Assembly (NCBI GenBank): GCA_963969495.1
Contig: OZ018324.1
Coordinates: forward strand, 41,754,609 to 41,818,608
Direction: 5' to 3'
DNA from: Ceratothoa steindachneri
Taxonomy: Eukaryota; Arthropoda; Malacostraca; Isopoda; Cymothoidae
DNA length: 64,000 bases
In this document: in pieces, positions 10,905 through 22,669 of the stretch
Layout of the letters: each line of letters opens with the position of its first letter
Position numbering within the stretch: position 1 is the first letter of the stretch
Translations under genes and position numbers: made by a program
Notes under the pieces: generated by a model
What the model saw: only the letters and a program-made list of their open reading frames with translations
Databases searched by the model: none
Told to the model about the DNA's origin: nothing

Positions 10905-12435
10905 GGACTGCAAGATCTGAATATCCCTCGTTCGAAGACCAACCGAATGGCCCAAAGGAATGACCCTAGCTTTTAGTTGCAAGCTTTGCATCTGTTAAAA
11001 GTGTTGTTTATACAAGTTCCAAGGACTCTGTTCTACACGGCGTGTCTAAGCTAGTCAGGTTCATAATGTTAGAGGGAAAGATGGCTGGGTTAGTGAAAAG
11101 AGAGATAAAGGTGAAATTCTGTGGTGAAGATATTTACGGCCACAACCCAAGCTTTCGTTGCGGGCATTGGGGCCGGGATGGTACACAATCCACCAAATGT
11201 CAGATACAGCATTTCTGTCAATGCTACCTACACTTGAACAAACCTGCGGGGATGAGTGGAGTTCTGTACGAGGGTATGTGGTTTGGTAAACAGGGTTGTG
11301 TGGTTGCCTATACCGATTCAAACATGGATCTTGGGTTCTGTAACCCATGAGTGCAAAAGATGTGCAGGAAAGCGAGGGGATTTCAGCGGTAAGGATTACC
11401 TACCTCTCACCTAAACTTTATATTTTTATCCAAATATTCTCATTTTATTTTCGATTCCTAAAGAATCGTCTTAATACCTGAGAATATCTGCATTTATGGA
11501 ACTAATGCGATTTCAGGTTTCCTGCGTGACTAATGATCGTTTTGTTATTTTCAGACAGAAATTCAGAACTTCAAATTTATTGGCTAAAATATGGTCTTAG
11601 TTAGGTTAGCCTAACTTATACGGCCTTTTGCTTATTTACTTGTCCATTCTCATATTAAAAATATTAAGCAAAATGGCTTTGTAAATCTATTAAACTAAAC
11701 AACTTAGTATACTTGATTCAAAACTTGTTAGTGACATTTTTTCATAATAACTGCATTAGTGCTTATCTCCAAGAAGACTGTATTTCGCTTTATGCACATA
11801 ATAGCTAAGCAAATGATCTTAGTGTGAATGATAAATGAATTTTAGGCTTCTCTTTAATTTTACTTCCAAAATATTAAAAGAAATTGTTTCGGGACAACTT
11901 AATACAAAATGAAGAACCACGAGAACAAGATGTGAGAATAGATAGGTTGAGCAAGTGGTCAAGATTGATAGAGGGGGGTAATGAAAGTTTAATAGCTAAA
12001 ATATTCTCGTTTGTAGACAAATCTGGGTGCTCTGATCCAAAAGGTTACGCAGGAAATTGACTTTTTAAAAAACTTTGACATCCCAATAAAGGCACATCCA
12101 CCACAATTCTTAACTATCAATCCCTAAAGGAATATATGCAGAATATTAAAAAAATAAAATAAAGCAAGATTCATAATATGATTATGATTGAAAAAAAAAG
12201 GATTTTACTAGCAATAATTTGCCGACATTAGTCGAGACACTGTCGAAGACCAATGAAGTCAATGTAAAAATGATCTAACACGACCTGGGAGGTTCACTCC
12301 TGGAAGAAAGACATGAACAGGAAAAAAAAGTGTAAAGATCGAAAAGGAATCAATAAAAATGCTTAGGATGTTAAAAATCACCATTGTAAAAAACAATAGC
12401 CATAAAAATATATATTCTAGAGGCAGAGTAGCGAA
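10905..12435. other. no recognised gene; one frame open on both strands
   Basis: The only notable feature is 11042-11350, where the plus strand (102 codons) and the minus strand (95 codons, 11061-11348) are both open. Neither translation gives a domain I recognise. The segment is less AT-rich than its surroundings, which fits an inserted repeat more than a host gene. The rest is AT-rich without motifs. Confidence 0.4.
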
Positions 12436-12444
12436 GATATCTCT

Positions 12445-13015
12445 GGAACGAGTAGACCCTCGATTTACGAACTTAATTCGTTCCTGAATGACGTTTTTAA
12501 GCGAAATTATTCGTAAACAAAAGAATTGTTCACATAACGATTAATGTAAAACGAATTAATTTGTTTCCAGATATCAGCTGCCTATTTATACAAACATTTT
12601 ATTGCAATACTTTATGCATAGCATTGTATACAAGAACAATGAAAATGCGTAAAATTCTACACAAGAATCATAAACTCAATACCTACAAAATTAAAATAGA
12701 ATTAAAATATACCAAAATTTAACTTACCAAAACATGTATGGAAGAGATTTGGATTAATTAAAAGGTTGCAAGTGGGGGAAGTGGAGAGTTGTTATTGCTT
12801 GAAAGGTGAGGAAGGATGGTGCCTCTTGGCGCTCCTTGACTCGGCTGGCGATTCCCTGCGCTCCGGCATTTTAAAACGCGTCTAAATTGAGACATGGAAA
12901 AGCCATTGAAAAGATTTATGATACGGTTTAATACAGCCTTGTCAGGATGGTTTCGTTCTCCAGAGTGCTTTGTCCTTACATCATCATTTCTGAGAAAGGT
13001 TGAATTTACTGTCAT
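12445..13015 (-). repeat. possible pogo/Tigger-like repeat fragment
   Basis: At 12451 the sequence GTAGACCCTCGATTTACGAA resembles the outer end of Tigger-type elements, and it is followed by further copies of TTCGTAAAC-like and AATTCGTTC-like words in both orientations. An open minus frame at 12758-13015 (85 codons) contains SAGNRQPSQGAPRGT, which I cannot assign. No partner terminus was found. This is weak. Confidence 0.25.
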
Positions 13016-13573
13016 TTTTAGTGTTGAGTTGTCTCTAATTGATGAAACTGTTCGATTGGATTATATACTAACCGTTGATAGTGTTAAAAGTGTCAAAATA
13101 AGCGAAATTATTCTATGTTAGATTATGGAAGTGAGATTAGATGTTTCATTGATGCAAAGTGGGAAGTACTAAGTATAAGTGTTTAAAAATGAGAAGAAAT
13201 ATATTATAGTGATCCAAAAAGAGTAATAACTTCAATTAGATTATGTTTGTCAAGGAAACCGAAAGTTTTTGTTAGCCTAGGGGATAAAGCGTAAGACTTC
13301 CAACGCCAAGGTAAAGTGTTCATTCCAGGGAACTGGCCACCTATTTAACCTAATTTAACTTAGCTGAATATGAGGTTTTCATTTATGTGTGGTAACACGT
13401 TTGTTTTTATATTTTTACATTTGTCTGTTTGGTGAATTTAAACGTGATTTTTGTTGTTGTGTCCGGTGATTGAAATTTTTATCGTCGTTTTGAACTATCG
13501 TCCGAAAGTTGTTTTGTAGTGTTTGCGTTTTGTTCTGTTATATTATTTTATACTTTCTATTATCGAATACTAG

Positions 13574-13575
<2 letters not shown>
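13016..13575. other. no recognised gene
   Basis: AT-rich, no motif seen. Confidence 0.4.
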
Positions 13576-13636
<61 letters not shown>

Positions 13637-13651
13637 TATATATATATATAA
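13576..13651. repeat. (TA)n microsatellite with short CA interruption
   Basis: TA run of about 50 bp, a short (CA)n interruption, then another TA run. Confidence 0.95.
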
Positions 13652-13689
13652 TTAGGTAAAAGGCCATGTTTTATGCATGTATTATTGAA

Positions 13690-14670
13690 GTCTACAGCTG
13701 TGGCAGCGTTATTAATTTTAACTTGTATTTTCTTAATATTTCTTAAAACATTTTTAACGGGGTCTTCGAGGCGAGAAAAACACCCGCGAATGACATTCTT
13801 TATAATCGTACCTAGATGACTTTCGACCGTGTTAGGTCGTCTTCAGGGACTGAACAGAAATGGAATTATTCAACTATTCAACGATCGTGAAAGATAGATG
13901 TGTGGATATAACGTAGGAGATAGAAAGAAAAGTGGTTTTGTAGTAGTGAGATATGTGTACCAAGGTTTCTGGCTACCTCAGTAAATGCTCATTTGTTGTA
14001 AGTCATTTGGCTGTCGTTTGATTATTCAGCATTCAAGCCTTTGTCATACGATATATGATCTCTTGTAATAGGTGTTAGACTTGATGTTACACTTTCGTTT
14101 TTGCGGTTTTCAGTCTTCGTTCTAAATTTTGATCGTTTGTTATTTTAAATTTTTTCTCAAAATTATTACTTATTTATGTCTGTCCACTTCGGATCTTTTA
14201 GTTAATAGATTGTTTATTTCATTTTACAAAGCTTTGTACACTTTGGATCTTTTAGTGTTTTATGTTTTTAGCTTGTCTTTTAGTTTTGTTTATTATATAT
14301 TGTTTGCTCTTCTGTTAGGTTTATCCATAAATCGGGTCAGTCTTCTGCAATGCCAGCAGTTAACTACATTTGAAAAATCGTTTAACTGTCACGTTAGGTA
14401 GTTTTTCGTTAGGTAGTCTGATTGGGTTTAGTACTTCAGCAGGGATGACTTGATAAATCTTCTGCCATATGTTTTTTGCACGTCTGTTTAGAGTAAGGTT
14501 GATGGGTTCTATATTTACCATTTCATGTAGGATTTCTGAAGGGGTGTGGTCCCACAGGGTTACGTTCGTTATAAAGCGAATTGCTTTGTTCTGTATAACT
14601 TGTGCTTTTCTAATGACGGACTTGCTTAGAATATCGAGGGGGATGGCAGGATACAGGAGGTGACAATCAA
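13690..14670 (-). pseudogene. non-LTR retroelement 3' part, minus strand
   Basis: Read on the minus strand from about 14665: KAQVIQNKAIRFITNVTLWD, then SEILHEMVNIEPINL, then RRAKNIWQKI down to about 14465. The pattern (x-x-x-Q-N-K-A-L-R-x-I, then E-P-I-N, then R-R-x-x-x-x-W) is the C-terminal tail of Jockey-type LINE proteins. Further along the minus strand (13800-13850) there is a tail containing AACACGGTCGAAAGTC next to CCTAGATGAC-like words; it is similar in form to the tails of the Penelope elements in this window, and it ends about 150 bp before a (TA)n array. The body and the tail may belong to one element or to two. A plus-strand frame at 14129-14401 is low-complexity shadow. Confidence 0.5.
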
Positions 14671-14849
14671 TAGTGCCAACCCTCTTAGAGAGGCATTATA
14701 TGGTGGGATCCATCAGGTCGTGACCCTTCAGCCCTCGATGCATGCATTTAAAACTTGCAGGGTGCCGGTGTGCCTGTCCCTCTATTTTCCTCAATGCAAG
14801 TCTGTTCGCCGTCCCAAGATGACTAAAGAGTCCATGATTTCGAACTAAG

Positions 14850-15480
14850 AAGCCTTTGGAAGAGAAGTATTTTCACTTGGATGCATCCGCTGGGCTGAAC
14901 ATGGTCCCTGACTTGATCCGCCCCAGATGGCGCAGGATCTTCCATGCGGAAGAATCTAGGCTTCTTGACATACACCATACCTGATTTTCCTGTGCAAGCT
15001 TATTACTAGGAGGCTCTGGCACCATAAGAATCCTCCGACTAGTTGCTCTTCGACAACAGTCTTTCTTCATTTGGGGAAGAGAGTTTTGCTGGATCCTATC
15101 TGTCCGACCTTGCCGCCTCTTTAGAAGGTAGAGAGAAACGAGTTCATTTCCTGCCATCCTCACCAAAGAAGAAGAGAAAAAGCAAATAGTCAAATATGAC
15201 TAAGGATTCCTCTTGCTACGTTGGTGCTCTGAAGAAGGATGTTTCTGCTGCCGCTTTGCATGCAACCAGTCCAAGTTTGGTACCTCCGGCACCGAGGCGC
15301 CTTCTAGAGGAGGCCCGACCAATATCAAATTCGCAAGTGAGCTGAGCTAAGCCTTTATTACGTCTGAACTCCTCATTCAGAGACAACCTGGCGTTTTTTG
15401 AGTTTCTAGCTTCGAACGTTTTCAAGGTATTTGCTCCACAGATCGCAGCATATGAGCAAAATGATCCATCAGAAGAGAAC
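14850..15480 (+). other. coding-like block of unknown origin
   Basis: Less AT-rich than its neighbours and open over long stretches in more than one frame. On the plus strand I read SFGEESFAGSYLSDLAASLE followed by a basic run KKKRKSK, and then SAAALHATSPSLVPPAPRRL and NSQVS. The minus strand also has open frames of 106 and 88 codons. The plus reading looks like retrotransposon gag, but I cannot assign a family. It directly precedes the LINE ORF1 at 15490 and may have been cut by it. Confidence 0.3.
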
Positions 15481-15489
15481 ATTAGCTAG

Positions 15490-16500
15490 TTTGATTGGTA
15501 GAGAGCCAAAAGTGACCCGTTTCTCGGACGGAACCCTTGTGACAAATGCGTAGAGCCCTTCCTTGCGGCTATGATTGGTGACCTTCCGCCACTCAATTCC
15601 TCGCCGATAAATGTGAAGCGGCACTTTACCATGAACATCGTGAAACTAGTAGTTTCTGCGCTGGAACTACTCCTTATAAGACATCACTGGAGATTTAGCC
15701 GAACACGAGCGTTCAAGGTCGTACCTGTGATGAGATAACAGAAAAAGGCTTCGAAACCCAGCCCTACACTCTTCGACACCGTGATAGCCTCAATGAGTCG
15801 GTGCGTGCCGCTTGGTATCACTACCGCGTGAAAGCATTTGTGTAACTGCCGCGGAAATGCTGCTACTGCTACCGCTTCGGCCCTACGAGCTTTTGGAATA
15901 AACTTAAACTGTGTTTAAGTTTCTCTAAGGCAGTAAACGATAAGTACTTATCGTGTATGGTGAAGTTTCTCAATTAAAAAGAGTTGCACCTTGCTTCTTT
16001 GAAACAATGTGTCCATATCTCCTGAAGAAAGAAATCCTAGCCATTTCTGCAACGGATCGTCTCTCATTTCGCGAGGCTAAGACCTTGGCCCCGACACGCC
16101 CTGCACCACCTGAAACGTCGTATGCCTCAATTTTATAAAAGGCACCCTATGCTCCTAGCCCCTTTATACCTACGAGAACGGTCGTTTCTTTCCCCATTCG
16201 GAACACATCTGCGGGTTCTACCTTCCCTAACCTCGGGCACTCCCCTGCTGAAGCCGGAAGCATAAATGGTTCACACCCACCGTCAGCTAAATCCAGCCCC
16301 TCCCTTCCCCAGCGTGCCCTTTTTCTTTAAAGCAAAACTGCCACGCGCCTCTAAAGACTCTTTAGACAAAGAGGAGGCAACACCCCTGATGATCATCATG
16401 AGGGAATCTTCCGGGGCTTCTAAAGCTGCCACCCAAAATGACAGTCCCAAAGAGCTAAGGCTCTTACCTCCCCACCCACTGCTGGACTGAGTGGAAGTGG
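15490..16500 (+). pseudogene. LINE ORF1, second copy of the 5.5-kb family
   Basis: From 15501 this copy matches the ORF1 region at 5528 on: the words AGAGAGCCAAAA, TGACCC and TTTCTC, then ATGATTGGTGACC, then CATCGTGAAA. The zinc-knuckle area is worn, but the next block is clear at 15953-16138: CPYLLKKEILAISATDRLSF REAK followed by a proline-rich stretch ending SYASIL, the usual ORF1 landmark of I/Jockey elements. The end of ORF1 is open at 16266-16490 with a serine- and proline-rich tail (KLPRASKDSLDKEEATPL). No endonuclease or RT follows, so the copy is cut at about 16500. Confidence 0.65.
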
Positions 16501-16559
16501 AGAAGGTGGCTGTTCCAAAAGAGGGATTTCCTTCTCCGAAGCCCTCACGCTCACCAAAG

Positions 16560-19340
16560 GTTTGTTGGTTGTGAAATACTTAAATAAGTAGGTAAATAGG
16601 GAACCATAGGTTGCTAGGCAATTAGAGAAAACGCGTGCTGTCTTTCATTACCTTTTTTATACGAGAAAAAAAGAAAAGAACCTAAGCTCCGGATGAAGAA
16701 ACAAAGAAATGAGCGCCAGGGGCACTCGGAAAAAGGATGACGGTAAATCACTCTCGACTATAAATAGAAGATAACCTTAAATGCTTAAGAATACCATTGT
16801 GAACAATCGACCACGGAAACAAGTCGGCGGAAGGGAAGATCTGTAAAACCCTATATGAAAATCTAAAACGAGAACACTTCAAGATTATCAACAAAAAAAT
16901 GGCTACATTGTAATAGGCAACGCAGAGAAAGATGTTGAATAGCCACTTTCAAATTAAGTGATCGAAGCACTGAAGAAAATTTAGTTTGTGCCAAAATGAT
17001 CTCTCCAGATAACAGCAAAGAGAAGCCCGATTTGCCGAAAAGTAGATATATAGAAGAGGGGGGAAGGGGGCTCACACGCTGTCGAGGTATCCCTGTGCAG
17101 ACTAGCTCGGCGTAGAGAGTCTTACACAAGCACGGGCAGACAGCTGACTAAAGGCCGCTTGAAATATGTTCTGTGTTGACTAATAAAGAGTGCGATTTAT
17201 GGTTGACCGGGATTTGACTAATGGCTTGCAAAGTTGCAGTTCAAAGGATATATAAATAACATTACCCTCTAATATAATTCTAATATATATAATTAAAGGG
17301 GGAAATTTATATATATACAAAAGGGAGTGAACAAAATACTTAATAAAGGTAATCTGAGGATGACCTACAAAATCGCTTTACCTTCAAGCGCGAGAGCATT
17401 AGAGGGGGGACGGGGGAGACAACGGTGCAGGTCTTCAAGAAGGTACTTCAGGTAGTCCTGACGAAGAGGACTCGAAGATGGGGTTGGATTACTTCGTGAT
17501 GAAGAATGAGATTTTCTCTGCTCCAGAGAGACGTAATCTCGGCAGGGAGTCTCAGTCTCGAGAGAACGGGAATCTTGAAGGGGTGGTGAAAATGAGAGTG
17601 CCGCACTACTCTCCAGTAAGAAGGGGGATAAATAGCTTTCCTCTGAACAAGAGACACAGCTTAACGAAGACAGACCTGCTGGAAAGGTCTTTGACGAAGT
17701 ACGACGACTCGACGACGGGTTACAGGGGTTCACGAGAAACAGACGGCAGTCTGAACGGAGTGAATATCTGACTTTCAATCTCCTCGAGAAATTGTGAGCT
17801 TTTGGTTATATAGCCGTGTGACTAGTCCGATAGACGTCTCAGAGCCTGGCGGTATCTAGAGGATTCTTGGCGCCAGTATATGCAAACACATTTCATGATA
17901 ACGAGTCGATCCAGACGGTGAAACTTGTCTCATGATATGAGGGTAGAGTTAATTTGGCTGCCCTCGCGGGGTAATAAACATGCCAAGGAAACGTGGGGTA
18001 GAGAGAGGAGGGCTGCTCACGGTGTTATCACAGGAAAGGGAGGAGCGCGAGTAGCGTCCGAAAGCAAACACAGCTGTGACTGGTGATCCAGAGAGGGACT
18101 GATTCTTTCTCGAACTTACTAAAATTCTCACGCTAGGCGCACGTGGTCTTGAAAAACGAGAGGAGTATTTCAGAGGGGGCTTCCTCTAGAGGGGAGTCCT
18201 TCGAGGTCATTCCCTCACACACGCCAATGATGAATTGAAGAAGGAGATACAAAAAACATGAAGAAATCAAAGTTGTAGGCCACACACATGTTTTCAAAAA
18301 TGTGTGTGCAACTAAAGAAATGACTTAAAAAATAAACCAACCAGGTCTACTCATGTTGATAATGAAGATTTCCCGGGCACACATGGACCGTAAAAAGCTT
18401 ATAAATATTTAAATATGCTTTAGATTTTACAAAATGGCAGATGACCTAACTCGACAGTGCATCGAGAAAGACAGAATATGGACAAAAGAATCATGAATGG
18501 AGAGATTGTAACAAGATAAAGAGAAAAATGCATAAACTGCCATGGACCGCACAGATCCATGGCTATGGCATGCCCTCGCCCCCCCCCCCCAAATAAATGG
18601 TAGAAAGGGAGGAAAAGGAATTAAAAGACGACGGAGACGAAAATAAAAGAAACGGAACGTATGCATGAGTGAAAAGGTCAACCACAAAACAAATGAAATA
18701 TGCTCAAATACACCTAACAGGACAACAGGGAACATCGATGAAACTACTAGCGTTCATTCTATATTTGCACGTCATGGATAACGGGAAGCCAGGAAGCTCC
18801 TCAAGCTGATTTTATGAAGAAAGGGATGAATAAAATGTGGTTCACAGAGAGACCTTCTTCATCCGAATTTCTGAAATTAAGCATTACCAAGCGCATAGGA
18901 AACATTATCTCCCCCACACAACGTATTAACAATCTTTGGCACAGGTGAATACCAGGTGCAGAGTAAACGGCTACCGCACAACGAATAAAAGACTTGCCAA
19001 CTGAAAAATCATGTTAGAATGAAATATTTTCAAGAGAATAGGACCGGACATTCCCAACACCAACAGTAACGCATGGGAGGGTAGAAATTTTTAGTGCAGT
19101 GACCAATATGAGATAAGAAGTACTCAAATGCTTAATCCAATCATTCAAGTAAAAGACGCCGGCATCACGGGAATAACCGAATTAATCATACCAATTAATG
19201 AAAATTGGGCTAAAAAAGTATTCATACAGAAATATAAACCTAACAAAATAAATATTTTAAAGCACATGAGAAACATGTTACTAGATTTGACGGGCAAAGC
19301 TGCTTCTAGTAGGTTTCAATAATATGTATAGCAATTAACA
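16560..19340. other. no recognised gene; repeat-derived in part
   Basis: An open minus frame of 137 codons at 17365-17778 is serine-rich and low-complexity; the opposite strand is open too (17478-17771), so I do not call it a gene. The segment 17880-18230 is GC-richer than its surroundings but carries no domain I can name. A run of about ten C lies near 18581-18590. The rest is AT-rich. Confidence 0.4.
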
Positions 19341-19351
19341 AGAGATCAGCA

Positions 19352-19546
19352 ATGATTGACATGACATTCGGCAGTCAACCTTCCTGCATTAGAGACGTTA
19401 TCATAGCGAAGAATAAAGAACTCTCCAATTACCAGAAAAAGGCTATCCGGAAGCTCCATACTAATGAGCTGAGCTACTGGAAGATATCCAAGCAGCTAAA
19501 AATACCTTTCAGCACTGTAAGAGAATCGATACCACCCCATCATTAA
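19352..19546 (+). pseudogene. Tc1-like transposase N-terminal helix-turn-helix
   Basis: A 64-codon frame containing KELSNYQKKAIRKLHTNELS followed by YWKISKQLKIPFSTVRESI. This is the first DNA-binding helix-turn-helix of Tc1 transposases (pattern L-S-x-x-Q-R-x-x-I, then S-x-x-x-I-(A/S)-x-x-L-x-(I/V)-x-x-S-T-V). It is followed by unrelated sequence, so only the N-terminus remains. It may or may not have belonged to the Tc1 core that starts 1.5 kb downstream. Confidence 0.65.
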
Positions 19547-20000
19547 GTTCTTCGAAGGGAGGTATGTGAGGTAATAGATGCCCTCCCCCCTCACAAGTGA
19601 GCCTCTGGTCGTTAACCACAACATCCTGGCAGTGTAGACGACGTAGCCCAAACTCGTAACCATCTCTCTCTTGCCCCTTGTCTTTAAAAGAAGCTGAAAG
19701 GTTGAAACAGCAAGATTTCCCTCTAAGAGCCGGTATTCAATTTCAACTCAGATGCAAAATTGGAGGAGCGTCTCCCTGAAACAAGAATGTCCCTCAGGAC
19801 CAGAGGTACAAAACTCTGAGAAAACCGTTGGAAGAGGAGACTTCAAGCGGCATGTCCACGCATCCCCGCCTCCTGCCCCTACCCCATTGGGGTGACGACG
19901 TATAAAAGCCAAGATCTTTAGAAAAATGAGGTAGATTACGTTAGTCATCAAGGCGACGAATTTCCCGACAAGAGGCCCGGGCTACTAATAGAAGGGACTA

Positions 20001-20330
20001 AGAAGAAGTATATCCTCGAGCTAGTTCTTGGTGATCATACCAAACTTTAAGTTAACTTGATCAAGTTCAACTTACTCTCGTCAGAGAAACCCTCGTCCCT
20101 TATCTTGGTGTGGCCCAAAGCACCGAGATAGTCCTCGCCCTTGAGTAATACCGGAACTCAGAAGAAGAAGCTCATCCTCGAGCCAGTTCCTGGTGGTCAC
20201 ACCGAACTTTAAGTTAACTTGATTTAAGAAGTAAGTTCAACTTACTCTCGTCAGAGAAACCCCCTATCCTGGTGTAGCCCAAATCACCGAGATAGTCCTC
20301 GCCCTTGAGGAATACCCCGAGTGAACTCCC
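20001..20330 (+). repeat. tandem duplication, about 163-bp unit
   Basis: Two adjacent units, about 20001-20160 and 20163-20330. Shared words sit at constant offset: TCCTCGAG (20013, 20175), CTTTAAGTTAACTTGAT, TTCAACTTACTCTCGTCAG and GTCCTCGCCCTTGAG (20131, 20295). The offset drifts from 162 to 164 because of small indels. No coding function is evident. The downstream frame 20365-20565 is unsupported. Confidence 0.85.
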
Positions 20331-20949
20331 TCCAGCACTCCCGTGATTCAAAGGATCCGAAGCATTGACTCATCGCTCGCCAGTGCGAACTATTCCCCAG
20401 AGTAAGTCAAAAGAAGATAGAAACATTCTTACACTGCTCCGTGGTAAGATCATTTCCTACCAAAGGCGTGAGTCCCTCCAGCTGAGGTACGCGCCAAGGG
20501 CCTCCGTGGCTTTAAAGATATTTTGCCCGGACGAAACATCTGGACAAGCGGCACGCGTCATCTAAGCAACAACATTCTTGAAGTGACGTAACCATTGAGT
20601 TCAAGGTCCGACTCAAACCTGATTCTAGTTGGAAGTTATAAAGGTATTTAAACCCCGGTATCAAATTATGTATAGTTAGTTTGCCTTTTTATATTCAAGT
20701 AAGCTGTAGATCAACCATCACTATAATTTCAAGTATGTCATTTGAGAAAGCCTCACTTAAATTTATTGAAGTCATTTGTGTGCATTTAAGATGTCGAATT
20801 TCGTTAGTTCATATTTTGTTTTTGTTTTAATTAAAGTTTTATTTTTTTAACAAACTTTTATTCCATCCTCGAAACGCTAAGCAAGGCACTAGGGACCTTT
20901 AAAGTTTAAAGAAGTAATAATTAAGATAATAATAATCAATCATAATAAA

Positions 20950-22032
20950 AAAATAAAGCAGTCTTAGAGATAAAACGTAATTCAGGAGTTTTGACGTACG
21001 TAAACAACCCATACGTACGAGCTCCTTCATACAATCGGTCCTTCCTTTACCACGACAAGCACCATTGGCTCTGTTATTCGGAAATGGAAAAAGATGGCAA
21101 CCATTGACAACCTTTCACGTTCAGGTACTTCTCAGAAGATTTTCCCTAATGATTCTCGTGTAATACTCAGGAAGGTAGAGCTGCCCCTATGACGACCCTT
21201 AAGGAAATTTAAGATGACCTACTAGCGGCAGGAACTTTGGTCACAAAACGGACTATCATGAATGAACAGAACTGGCATGATTTTGAGTCAAGGAAGACAC
21301 CTCCGTTGCTGATGAGACAGAGCTGTAAGGTTGAAGTTCGCACGTGAGCATTTGGAGAAACCTACTGAGTTCTGTGATAATGTCCTGTGGTCAGAGGAGA
21401 AAAAGTAGAATTTTCTTTTAAGTTTGGGGGAGGTAGCATGAGGGCTTGGGAGGGTGTTTATCATCTAAGGGTACCGGAAATATCCACATCATAGATGGAA
21501 TCATGAATTCAGCAATCTACAGAGACATTGTTTAGACTTGGAAAGGGGGGAAAGCTACTCGAAAATGGTTCCATAAAAACAATGTAAACGTTCTAGCTTG
21601 GCCTAGTAAGTTGCCAGATTTGAAGCCAATAGAAAACAGGTGGCGATCATTGAAGAGCAATATTCATTTCAGGGGTCCTAAGAACATCAAAGAATTCGAG
21701 GTACTTTGCAAACAAGAATGTGCCCAAATACATTGGAATGTTGAAGCACACTAGTGAAAACTTCAGGAAAAGATTGATGGCGGTGGAAGCCAACAAAGGC
21801 TACGCAACTAAGTATTAGTCACCAAATATCGGTTTGTACTAATACTTTTTCACCCGTTTTCATTAATTTTAATTTCCTCAATATCAATTGTGTTTGATTC
21901 CTTTTTGTGCACATAGCATTTAACTCCACATTAATATACATCTATTGTGTAAATTTCATGAAGTTTGATGGGTCAGAAGTCTATTAAAATTGAATTTTGA
22001 TGGTCTACGTATACTTATTTTTTCCCACTGTA
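20950..22032 (+). pseudogene. Tc1-like transposon with eroded transposase and right end
   Basis: The readable transposase starts at about 21058 (STIGSVIRKWKKMATIDNLS, then RSGTSQKI and NDSRVILRKVE), which is the second half of the DNA-binding domain. Next come TLKEI-like residues, KRTIMNE, and a catalytic block LWSEEKKVEFF near 21395 where D-E is normal (first aspartate changed to glutamate). Near 21560-21660 the C-terminus reads NNVNVLAWPSKLPDLKPIEN then RWRSLKSNIHF. The middle block with the second catalytic aspartate appears deleted at about 21530. The right terminus, ATACTTATTTTTTCCCACTG, ends at 22030 just before a TA. I did not find the left terminus. Confidence 0.7.
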
Positions 22033-22254
22033 TACTGTGGAACGCAATCATTTACAACACACCGATAAAAAGGCAAATTTACATACTTTTAGTTAACACA
22101 GTTAATAAATTTTAAGACGCACGTGGAATTTTATTCAATAAATTCAATGTAACCATAAGATAAAAATACGGTAAATAGGAAAAAAAATATAAGGCCATTA
22201 ATGAAATTAGGACAACGCAAAAGTTTACAAACTTTCATACAAACATGCTATAGT

Positions 22255-22660
22255 ACATGTTTGCTCAACCCCTGTTGTAAATTACAGCTTGCACTCGCTT
22301 TGAGTAGTTTCTTACTATCATGTTACACGTGCTTGGGCTGATTTCGTTCCATTCTTCGAAACATATTTTCCCTAAATCAGATAAATCACGTGGATCTTGT
22401 TTCTAGGCCATGAATTTCAATTACCTCCACAGATTTTCGATGGGATTCAGGTCAGGATTTTGACTTGGCCATTGCAAAACATTAATTCCACCTACATGAA
22501 ATACATTTATAGTTTGTTTTGCTGTATGTTTGGTTTCATTTTCATGTAGAAAAGCTCATACTGTTTTTAATTCCAGAGAGCTAACGTAAGATAAATTTCT
22601 TTCCAAAATTTCCCTGTAAATACCCATTCTTTTATGAACATAAATATAATAAACAAAGAA
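22255..22660 (-). pseudogene. Tc1-like transposase C-terminus, minus strand
   Basis: Read on the minus strand from about 22650: MGIYREILERNL, then [19 protein letters not shown], then [20 protein letters not shown] and LW, then basic residues and NMIVRNYSKRVQAVI near 22270. This is the last third of a DD34E transposase, and the third catalytic glutamate (P-I-E) is present. The second catalytic aspartate has been lost: the block Q-D-N-D-P-K-H-T now reads HENETKHT. The N-terminal two thirds are missing. It lies tail to tail with the Tc1 ending at 22030. Confidence 0.75.
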
Positions 22661-22669
22661 CTTTAACTT

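Noticed and set aside
17365..17778. 137-codon minus-strand frame
   Set aside because: Serine-rich low complexity, opposite strand also open, no domain.
20001..20330. CRISPR-like or satellite array
   Set aside because: Only two adjacent units, no spacer-repeat layout, eukaryotic context.
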